A stretch of 64,000 bases of DNA from Flavobacterium aquicola (GTDB taxonomy: Bacteria > Bacteroidota > Bacteroidia > Flavobacteriales > Flavobacteriaceae), in the NCBI RefSeq assembly GCF_003385115.1, contig NZ_QUNI01000010.1, positions 62,001 through 126,000 on the forward strand, given 5' to 3'. A program made the translations under genes and the position numbers. Under the pieces are notes generated by a model, which did no database searches, was not told the origin of the DNA, and saw only the letters and a program-made list of their open reading frames with translations. Of this stretch, positions 57,901 to 64,000 are shown piece after piece. Numbering within the stretch: the first letter of the stretch is position 1; every line of letters begins with the position of its first letter.

Positions 57901-58311
57901 ATGCTTTCAAAGAAAACAAAATACGGAATAAAAGCACTGACTTTTTTGGCGCGCCAAGAAGATAATAAGCCTGTTCAAATTGCTGAAATTGCAAAAAATG
58001 AGCATATTTCGATTAAATTTCTTGAAAGTATTCTATTGTTGCTTAGAAACTCTGGTTTTCTTGGAGCCAAAAAAGGAAAAGGCGGCGGTTATTATTTGAT
58101 AAAGGATCCAAAAGACATCAGTATGGCCAAAGTGTACCGCATTCTTGAAGGACCGATAGCACTGCTTCCGTGTGCAAGTCATAATTTTTATGAAAAATGT
58201 GATGATTGTGATGATGAAACTACTTGTGCTGCACGACGCTTAATGACTCAGGTTAGGGACAATACACTTAAGGTTCTCGAAAGTAACACTCTGGCAGACA
58301 TTGCATTCTAA
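57901..58311 (+). CDS. Rrf2 family transcriptional regulator
   Basis: DNA-binding regulator of 136 residues. Winged helix-turn-helix at the N terminus: MLSKKTKYGIKAL, IAEIAKNEHISIKFLE, KGKGGGYYL. The C-terminal part has four Cys (PCASHNFYEKCDDCDDETTC), fitting an Fe-S-binding or thiol-sensing Rrf2 protein such as IscR, RsrR or CymR. Because it sits directly before the sulfate assimilation operon on the same strand, it probably controls it, as CymR does for cysteine metabolism in Bacillus; this is inference. A TATTTTTG -7 element (57840-57847) precedes it. Confidence 0.88.
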   Translation: MLSKKTKYGIKALTFLARQEDNKPVQIAEIAKNEHISIKFLESILLLLRNSGFLGAKKGKGGGYYLIKDPKDISMAKVYRILEGPIALLPCASHNFYEKCDDCDDETTCAARRLMTQVRDNTLKVLESNTLADIAF

Positions 58312-58357
58312 ATTATAAAATTTATTTAAAAATAATTTCCAATTTAAAAAAAAGTAG

Positions 58358-58400
58358 TACTTTTGCAAAGTAATCTAGTAAGCCGATAGGGTAATAGATT
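58358..58400 (+). promoter_or_regulatory. cysH promoter with inverted-repeat candidate operator
   Basis: TACTTTTG (58358-58365) is a full -7 match; no -33 TTG is seen at normal spacing, which suggests an activator or a weak promoter. At the predicted RNA start lies AATCTA (58373-58378) ... TAGATT (58395-58400), a perfect inverted repeat, with CC-GATA-GG near its centre. It could be an operator for the Rrf2 protein or a 5' UTR hairpin. Confidence 0.5.
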
Positions 58401-58423
58401 TAAAATTAAAAGAAGAATTAAAA

Positions 58424-59125
58424 ATGAGTGCAGCGATAGTGAATACTTTATTAGAAAAAACAGCCGGTTTCTCGATTGAGGAAACGCTGGCTTTTTTGGC
58501 TGATGAGTACAAAGGGAAAGTGATTTTTTCGACTTCATTTGGACAAGAAGATCAGGTTATAACGGCTTTGATTGCCAAAAACGAATTGCCGATTAGTATC
58601 TTTACATTGGATACCGGCAGATTATTTCAGGAAACCTATGATGTTTTTCATAGAACGGTTAAAAAATACAAGGTTGCGATTCAAACTTATTTTCCAGAAG
58701 CAAGTGCTGTAGAAAATCTGCTGAATACAAAAGGACCAAACAGTTTTTACGAATCAGTTGAGAATAGAAAAGAATGTTGTTTTATTCGAAAAGTAGCTCC
58801 ATTGACTAAGGCTTTGAAAGGAAATGAAATTTGGATTACTGGTTTGCGCGCCGAGCAATCAGAAAATAGAAATGATCTGAAAGCTTTTGAATACGATGCG
58901 CATTTCAATATCATAAAATTCAATCCGTTGTTGAAATGGACTTTGGAAGATGTTCAAAAATATATTGATGAGAATAATGTGCCACAAAACGCTTTGCATA
59001 AAAAAGGGTTTGTAAGTATTGGTTGTGCACCTTGTACGAGAGCCATTTCCGAAGGAGAAGATATCAGAGCAGGAAGATGGTCATGGGAGTCAAGTCATAA
59101 AGAATGCGGATTGCACCAGAAATAA
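58424..59125 (+). CDS. cysH: Adenylyl-sulfate (APS/PAPS) reductase, Fe-S type
   Basis: Reduces activated sulfate to sulfite. The protein is 233 residues of the PAPS-reductase family: STSFGQEDQVI nucleotide loop, TLDTGRLF, then KECCFIRKV and CAPCTRA, which together give the Cys-Cys...Cys-x-x-Cys set of 4Fe-4S APS reductases. The catalytic Cys is in the C-terminal KECGLHQK. The four iron-binding Cys and the absence of an APS kinase (cysC) in the cluster favour APS over PAPS as substrate. First gene of cysH-cysD-cysN-sir-cobA. Confidence 0.93.
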   Translation: MSAAIVNTLLEKTAGFSIEETLAFLADEYKGKVIFSTSFGQEDQVITALIAKNELPISIFTLDTGRLFQETYDVFHRTVKKYKVAIQTYFPEASAVENLLNTKGPNSFYESVENRKECCFIRKVAPLTKALKGNEIWITGLRAEQSENRNDLKAFEYDAHFNIIKFNPLLKWTLEDVQKYIDENNVPQNALHKKGFVSIGCAPCTRAISEGEDIRAGRWSWESSHKECGLHQK

Positions 59126-59197
59126 AAGTTTAATCGTTTATAGGTTTAATCGTTTAGTCGGATAAACAAATAAACAAATTACCAAATAAACAAAAAA
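59126..59197 (+). repeat. Word-repeat spacer between cysH and cysD
   Basis: GTTTAATCGTTTA occurs twice and AAATAAACAAA-type words three times, ending at the cysD ATG. No terminator. Confidence 0.5.
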
Positions 59198-60097
59198 ATG
59201 AGTTCAGTATTAAAAACAAATGCTTTAGAAAGCGAAGCAATTTACATATTCAGAGAAGTAATTTCTCAATTTGATAAACCCGTTTTGCTTTTTTCAGGCG
59301 GTAAAGATTCAATTACATTAGTGCGTTTGGCACAAAAAGCATTTTTTCCAGCAAAAATTCCTTTTCCATTATTACATGTGGATACAGGTCACAATTTTCC
59401 TGAAACAATTGAGTTCAGAGATAAATTGGTGGCTGAATTAGGATTGGAATTAATTGTTCGTAATGTTCAGGATGCTATCGACCAAGGTAAAGTAGTTGAA
59501 GAGTCTGGAAAATACTCTAGTAGAAACAGTTTGCAAACGACTACACTTTTAGATGCTATCGATGAATTTAAATTCGATGCTTGTATTGGTGGTGCGCGTC
59601 GTGATGAGGAAAAAGCAAGAGCTAAAGAACGTATTTTTTCTGTTCGTGATGATTTCGGTCAATGGGATGAAAAAAACCAACGTCCGGAATTATTCGATTT
59701 ATTAAACGGAAAAATTGAAAATGGTCAAAACGTTCGTGTTTTCCCAATTTCAAACTGGACTGAATTGGATGTTTGGAGTTATATAGAACAAGAGCAAATC
59801 GAAATTCCTTCAATTTACTTTTCACACAAACGTAAAGTATTCTTGAGAGACGGTATGATTTGGTCACATTCTCCTTTTGTTTACCAAGAAGAAGATGAAG
59901 AAATCGAAGAAAGAATTGTTCGTTTTAGAACCGTTGGAGATATGAGCTGTACAGCTGCGGTTGATTCGTATGCTGCAACAATCGCCGAAGTGGTTGGTGA
60001 AATCAGACAATCTACAATTTCTGAAAGAGGTGCCAGAATCGATGATAAGCGTTCTGAGGCTGCAATGGAAAAAAGAAAACAACAAGGATACTTTTAG
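59198..60097 (+). CDS. cysD: Sulfate adenylyltransferase subunit 2
   Basis: Small subunit of ATP sulfurylase, which makes APS from sulfate and ATP. The protein is 299 residues, the typical length. PP-loop LLFSGGKDSITLVRLA, VDTGHNFPETIEFRD, GGARRDEEKARAKERIFS, FPISNWTELDVWSYI and the C-terminal RGARIDDKRSEAAMEKRKQQGYF are all hallmarks. cysN follows after a 160-base spacer of repeated words, yet both subunits are needed, so the genes are surely one operon. Confidence 0.97.
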   Translation: MSSVLKTNALESEAIYIFREVISQFDKPVLLFSGGKDSITLVRLAQKAFFPAKIPFPLLHVDTGHNFPETIEFRDKLVAELGLELIVRNVQDAIDQGKVVEESGKYSSRNSLQTTTLLDAIDEFKFDACIGGARRDEEKARAKERIFSVRDDFGQWDEKNQRPELFDLLNGKIENGQNVRVFPISNWTELDVWSYIEQEQIEIPSIYFSHKRKVFLRDGMIWSHSPFVYQEEDEEIEERIVRFRTVGDMSCTAAVDSYAATIAEVVGEIRQSTISERGARIDDKRSEAAMEKRKQQGYF

Positions 60098-60257
60098 AAA
60101 ACAATTATAAATTATGAATTATAAATTATGAATTGTTCTGAAACATTTAAAATTTAAAATTCAACATTTAAAATAAAAAATCAAATTTAAAAGTTTGTAA
60201 AGAGGATTGAGGAAACTTGAAACCTTAAACTTTTAAACTTTAAACAAAAAATTAAGA
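60098..60257 (+). repeat. AATTATGAATTA word-repeat spacer between cysD and cysN
   Basis: TAAATTATGAATTA appears twice in tandem near 60112, followed by several AACATTTAAAAT / TTTAAAATTT words and CTTTAAAC pairs. No terminator or promoter consensus. The first word is the same as in the fbaA-accD spacer. Confidence 0.6.
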
Positions 60258-61502
60258 ATGGAAGTTTTAAAAATAGCAACAGCAGGAAGTGTAGATGACG
60301 GGAAAAGTACTTTGATTGGAAGATTATTGTATGATACTCAATCTTTGACTACAGATAAATTAGAAGCAATAGAAAAAAGCAGTAAACAAAAAGGATACGA
60401 TTATTTGGATTTTTCGTTAGCAACTGATGGTTTGGTTGCCGAGAGAGAACAAGGAATTACAATTGATGTTGCTCATATTTATTTTTCGACTGCAAAAAAA
60501 AGCTACATAATCGCCGATACTCCGGGTCACGTAGAATATACGCGTAACATGGTTACTGGAGCTTCAACTTCACAAGTGTCTATCATTTTGATTGATGCTC
60601 GTAAAGGAGTTATCGAGCAGACATACCGTCACTTTTTTATCAATAATTTATTGAGAGTAAAAGATGTGATTGTTGCGATTAATAAAATGGATTTAGTTGA
60701 TTATTCAGAAGAAGTTTTCAATAAAATCAAAGCTGATTTCCAAGCATTAAATGCAAAAAGTGCCTACAAAGAACAAAACGTAAGTTATATTCCGTTGAGT
60801 GCTTTGACTGGAGATAATGTTGTTGAAACATTAGGAAAAATGCCTTGGTATACAGGACAAACTATCCTTCAGCATTTAGAAGGTTTAGAGCCAAAAGATA
60901 TTTACGATAACGGACAAGCACGTTTTCCAGTTCAGACAGTAATTCGTCCAAAAACGGAAGAATATCATGATTTTAGAGGATATGCTGGAAAATTATATGG
61001 TAACAATATTAAAGTTGGAGATGCCGTAACGGTTCTTCCTTCTTTAACAGAATCTACAGTGACTAATATTCACTTCTTTGATCAGCAGTTTCATGAGGCG
61101 AGCGTTGGTTCTTCGGTTACTATTGAATTAGAAAATGATATCAATGTGACCAGAGGCGATATGATTGTAAAATCAGGAGAGCTTCCTAAAGTAGAAAAAG
61201 ATATTACAACAACAGTTTGCTGGATGGACAGCAAAAAGTTAGTTGCAGGTGCTAAATATTTTGTACAACACAATACAAATAGAGTTTTGGCGAAAATTGA
61301 CAGCGTGAAAAATGTAATCGCAACCGATTATTCTGGAACTGCACCGGCATCACAATTGTCAATTAATGAAATTGGAGAAGTTACTATTAAGTTAAGCAAA
61401 GCCATTTATTTTGATGCCTATAATGACAACAAATCAAATGGAGCTTTTATCTTAATTGATGCAACAACTAACACAACAGCAGGAGTAGGTTTTATTAAAT
61501 AG
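60258..61502 (+). CDS. cysN: Sulfate adenylyltransferase subunit 1 (GTPase)
   Basis: EF-Tu-like GTPase subunit that drives ATP sulfurylase. It is 414 residues, shorter than E. coli CysN (475), with no fused CysC kinase domain. G-motifs: GSVDDGKSTLIGRLL, ADTPGHVEYTRNM, NKMDLVD, and SALTGDNV. C-terminal beta-barrel domains follow. The lack of APS kinase agrees with a downstream reductase that uses APS. It starts 160 bases after cysD and ends 73 bases before the sulfite reductase gene. Confidence 0.96.
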   Translation: MEVLKIATAGSVDDGKSTLIGRLLYDTQSLTTDKLEAIEKSSKQKGYDYLDFSLATDGLVAEREQGITIDVAHIYFSTAKKSYIIADTPGHVEYTRNMVTGASTSQVSIILIDARKGVIEQTYRHFFINNLLRVKDVIVAINKMDLVDYSEEVFNKIKADFQALNAKSAYKEQNVSYIPLSALTGDNVVETLGKMPWYTGQTILQHLEGLEPKDIYDNGQARFPVQTVIRPKTEEYHDFRGYAGKLYGNNIKVGDAVTVLPSLTESTVTNIHFFDQQFHEASVGSSVTIELENDINVTRGDMIVKSGELPKVEKDITTTVCWMDSKKLVAGAKYFVQHNTNRVLAKIDSVKNVIATDYSGTAPASQLSINEIGEVTIKLSKAIYFDAYNDNKSNGAFILIDATTNTTAGVGFIK

Positions 61503-61575
61503 TTGATTGTTGATGGTTTTTGTTGATAGTAAAGCAACCAACAACCAACAACTAACAACCAACAACTAAAAAGAA
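61503..61575 (+). repeat. Word-repeat spacer between cysN and the sulfite reductase gene
   Basis: CAACCAACAACTAACAACCAACAACTAA: ACAACCAACAACTA-type words in tandem, plus GTTGATGGTTTTTGTTGATAG upstream. A short imperfect pairing between the two halves is possible (GTTGnTG with CAACnAC). No T run. Confidence 0.55.
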
Positions 61576-63666
61576 ATGGAAAGTTTTAGAACAGAAATAG
61601 AAAACCCGATAGTTCAAAAAGAGATTATCGATTTAGAGAAAAAGATTTACTCGTTCCGTAACGGACAAATCGATGATGAGCGTTTTCGCAGTCTTCGTTT
61701 AGCGCGTGGAATTTATGGACAGCGTCAGGAAGGTGTTCAAATGATTCGTATCAAATTGCCTTACGGTAAAGTGAACAGCGAACAATTGAAAAGAATCACT
61801 GAGGTATCTGATAAATATTCTACAGGACGTCTGCATATCACTACACGTCAGGATATTCAGATTCACTACGTGAGTCTGGACAGAACTCCTGAACTTTGGT
61901 CTGAATTGGCCAAAGACGATATTACATTGCGTGAAGCTTGTGGAAACACAGTACGTAACATCACAGGAAGCGAATTGGCGGGTGTAGATGTAAACGAACC
62001 ATTCGATGTTTCGCCTTATGCACACGGAATGTTTCAATATTTGTTGAGAAATCCTATTTGTCAGGAAATGGGACGTAAATTCAAAATTTCGTTCTCTTCA
62101 TCTGATGAAGATACTGCTTTGAGTTATTTGCACGATTTAGGATTTATTCCAAAAATTAAAGACGGACAAAAAGGGTTTAAAGTAGTTTTTGGTGGAGGCT
62201 TAGGTTCACAGCCAGCTCACGCTGAATTGCTTTCAGAATTTATTCCGGTTAACCAAATCGTTCCAACTGCTGAAGGTATCATCCGTATTTTTGACAGATA
62301 TGGTGAGCGTGCCAAAAGAATGAAAGCTCGTATGAAGTTTTTGATCAAAGAAATCGGGAAAGATGTTTTCCTTGATTTGGTTGAAAAAGAGAAAAAAGCA
62401 ATCGCTTTCGAAACATACGAAATAGATACAAATGCTTTTGATGGTGCTATTCCAGAACCATTATTAGAAGTACCGCAAGTTACTATTGATGATACAGAAG
62501 CTTATGAAGCTTGGAAACAATCAAATGTGGTTGCTCAAAAACAAGCAGGTTATTTTGCAATTGGAATTAAAGTTCTTTTAGGAGATTTTTATACAGACAA
62601 AGCAAGATTATTAGCAGATTTGATTAAAAATTATGGTGCTAATGAACTGCGTTTTTCATTGCGTCAAAATATTGTGCTTCGTCACATAAAAGAGGAAAAC
62701 TTGCCTTTCTTTTATCAGGAATTAGCCAAATTGGATATGGTAGCTTTAGGTTACAATACAATTGGTGATATTACGGCTTGTCCAGGGACAGATACTTGTA
62801 ACTTAGGAATCGCAAGCAGTACCGGAATTGCTGATGAATTAGAAAAAGTTATCAAAGCAGAATACCCAAAATATAGCAACAACCAAGAAATTGAAATCAA
62901 AATCAGTGGTTGTATGAATGCCTGCGGACAGCATAATATGTCAGCTATTGGTTTCCAGGGAATGTCAATTAACTCAGGAAAATTGGTAGCACCAGCGTTA
63001 CAGGTTTTATTAGGTGGAGGTCGTTTAGGAAATGGAGAAGGACGTTTTGCTGATAAAGTAATCAAAATCCCAAGCCGTAGAGGACCAGATGCTTTGCGTT
63101 ATATCTTAAATGATTTTGATGCCAATGGTAACGGTTCGACTTTCTTGGATTATTATGATGCCAAAGGTGAGAAATATTTCTATGAGTTCTTGAAACCGTT
63201 ATCAGATGTAACCAATTTGACCGAAGCTGATTTCGTAGATTGGGGTAACGCTGATAATTATGTAAAAGCGGTTGGAGTTGGAGAATGTGCTGGTGTTGTT
63301 ATCGATCTTGTAGCTACTTTATTATTGGAAGCTAAAGATAAATTGACTTTCGCCCAAGAATCTTTCAATGAAGGAAAATGGTCTGATGCTATTTATCATA
63401 CTTATGCAGGTTTTGTAAATGGTGCAAAAGCATTATTACTTTCTGAAAATGAAAAAACCAATAACCATGCAGGAATTGTAGATTTGTTTGATACTGTTTT
63501 TGTAGAAAGCAAAAAAATTGAATTGGCTACTACTTTCAGAGAATTGGTTTACCAAATTAATGCAGTTTCTCCTTCAGAAGCATTCGCAAAACAATACATT
63601 CAAGAAGGAATTAACTTTTTTGATATAATCGAAAAATACAGAGCCAAAGATTTAGCTGATGCTTAA
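61576..63666 (+). CDS. Assimilatory sulfite reductase (nitrite/sulfite reductase family) with C-terminal HEPN-like domain
   Basis: Siroheme and 4Fe-4S reductase, 696 residues. Two ferredoxin-like half domains: the N-terminal one shows LPYGKVNSEQLKRITEV and GRLHITTRQDIQIHYV; the metal site is ACPGTDTCNLG together with GCMNACGQHNMSAIGF, giving the four Cys. After about residue 560 there is an extra helical segment (LLLEAKDKLTFAQESFNEGKWSDAIYHTYAGFVNGAKALL) that looks like a HEPN-type domain seen in Bacteroidota enzymes. Because of the cys neighbours it should reduce sulfite to sulfide, and the ferredoxin-type electron donor is not encoded here. cobA overlaps its last 8 bases. Confidence 0.93.
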   Translation: MESFRTEIENPIVQKEIIDLEKKIYSFRNGQIDDERFRSLRLARGIYGQRQEGVQMIRIKLPYGKVNSEQLKRITEVSDKYSTGRLHITTRQDIQIHYVSLDRTPELWSELAKDDITLREACGNTVRNITGSELAGVDVNEPFDVSPYAHGMFQYLLRNPICQEMGRKFKISFSSSDEDTALSYLHDLGFIPKIKDGQKGFKVVFGGGLGSQPAHAELLSEFIPVNQIVPTAEGIIRIFDRYGERAKRMKARMKFLIKEIGKDVFLDLVEKEKKAIAFETYEIDTNAFDGAIPEPLLEVPQVTIDDTEAYEAWKQSNVVAQKQAGYFAIGIKVLLGDFYTDKARLLADLIKNYGANELRFSLRQNIVLRHIKEENLPFFYQELAKLDMVALGYNTIGDITACPGTDTCNLGIASSTGIADELEKVIKAEYPKYSNNQEIEIKISGCMNACGQHNMSAIGFQGMSINSGKLVAPALQVLLGGGRLGNGEGRFADKVIKIPSRRGPDALRYILNDFDANGNGSTFLDYYDAKGEKYFYEFLKPLSDVTNLTEADFVDWGNADNYVKAVGVGECAGVVIDLVATLLLEAKDKLTFAQESFNEGKWSDAIYHTYAGFVNGAKALLLSENEKTNNHAGIVDLFDTVFVESKKIELATTFRELVYQINAVSPSEAFAKQYIQEGINFFDIIEKYRAKDLADA

Positions 63667-64000
63667 TACTATTCAACCCAAAGTAACTTTAGTAGGCGCA
63701 GGACCTGGGGATCCAGATCTACTTACGGTAAAAGCTGTAAAAGCACTTGCTAAAGCGAACGTGGTATTGTATGATGCTTTGGCCAATGAAGAAATATTGA
63801 ATCACGCTCCTGAAGACGCCATCAAAATTTTTGTTGGAAAAAGAATAGGAAATCATGCCTATACGCAAGATCAAATCAATCAGTTGATTGTTGATAATGC
63901 GCTTACGTATGGTCACGTGGTAAGATTAAAAGGTGGCGATCCTTTTATTTTTGGAAGAGGAAGTGAAGAAATTGAATTTGCAGAAAGTTTTGGGATTCCA
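63659..64000 (+). CDS. cobA: Uroporphyrinogen-III C-methyltransferase, 3'-truncated by window end
   Basis: Makes precorrin-2 from uroporphyrinogen III with SAM, the first step to siroheme, which the sulfite reductase needs. 114 residues are visible from the ATG at 63659, which overlaps the reductase stop by 8 bases. SUMT motifs: VTLVGAGPGDPDLLTVKA, ADVVLYD-equivalent NVVLYDALAN, and VVRLKGGDPFIFGRG. The gene continues past the window edge, so it is not known whether a CysG-type dehydrogenase/chelatase is fused. Confidence 0.93.
   Translation, partial: MLNTIQPKVTLVGAGPGDPDLLTVKAVKALAKANVVLYDALANEEILNHAPEDAIKIFVGKRIGNHAYTQDQINQLIVDNALTYGHVVRLKGGDPFIFGRGSEEIEFAESFGIP

Overview
The window is low-GC DNA from a member of the Bacteroidota, most likely Flavobacterium or a close relative. 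The evidence is the -33 TTG / -7 TAnnTTTG promoter form in front of many genes, A-rich start regions without Shine-Dalgarno sites, a type IX secretion gene (porT/sprT) and a type IX C-terminal sorting domain, a TamL-type lipoprotein, DUF5686 and 2TM proteins, and a K+-dependent-type membrane pyrophosphatase. I see no rRNA, tRNA, insertion sequence, prophage or CRISPR array. Most of the first 40 kb is ordinary chromosome.

Layout. 1-3.1 kb: tandem S41 (Prc-type) proteases, the first cut by the window edge. 3.3-11 kb, minus strand: membrane pyrophosphatase with a Cys-rich tail, soluble pyrophosphatase, an AlkA-like glycosylase, a DUF5686 outer-membrane protein and pdhB. 11.4-17.1 kb: a two-component system, a repeat lipoprotein and a type IX-secreted LRR protein. 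17.4-22.7 kb: etfBA, a bifunctional nuclease, thyA, a CBM48 protein, a 2TM protein and folA. 22.9-29.9 kb: menG-porT, an rRNA methyltransferase, tamL, fbaA and accD (zinc-ribbon cysteines lost). 30-39.5 kb: a JmjC/cupin protein, an ABC permease, purH and the cell-shape cluster mreBCD-mrdA-rodA. 39.6-41.8 kb, minus strand: a deoxynucleoside kinase and metK behind a structured leader.

The most unusual part is 41.8-52.6 kb, a duplicated methionine-biosynthesis locus. Copy 1 reads: Cys/Met-rich leader peptide with terminator, a 62-aa protein, metY, metX, and a homoserine-dehydrogenase homologue that has lost its catalytic residues. Copy 2 reads: two tandem leader-peptide/terminator units (the second with a Met-Met-Met-Met run), a 40-aa ORF, a 69-aa protein, a SAM-I riboswitch, metX, and a fused aspartokinase-homoserine dehydrogenase (thrA). 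In each unit the end of the leader peptide can pair with the 5' arm of the terminator, as in classical ribosome-stalling attenuation. The 62-aa and 69-aa proteins share a C-terminal motif (SLLFxMY...LFI) that I do not recognise. A separate structured leader precedes metK. The window therefore appears to combine translational-stall attenuation with SAM sensing for sulfur amino acid synthesis.

Downstream, 52.7-57.8 kb holds DUF1330, OsmC and hydrolase genes, a metZ-type gene and two tandem outer-membrane barrels. From 57.9 kb an Rrf2 regulator precedes the assimilatory sulfate operon cysH-cysD-cysN-sulfite reductase-cobA, which runs off the end of the window. This operon makes the sulfide used by MetY and MetZ. 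Several operon spacers here and elsewhere are built of short repeated AT-rich words.
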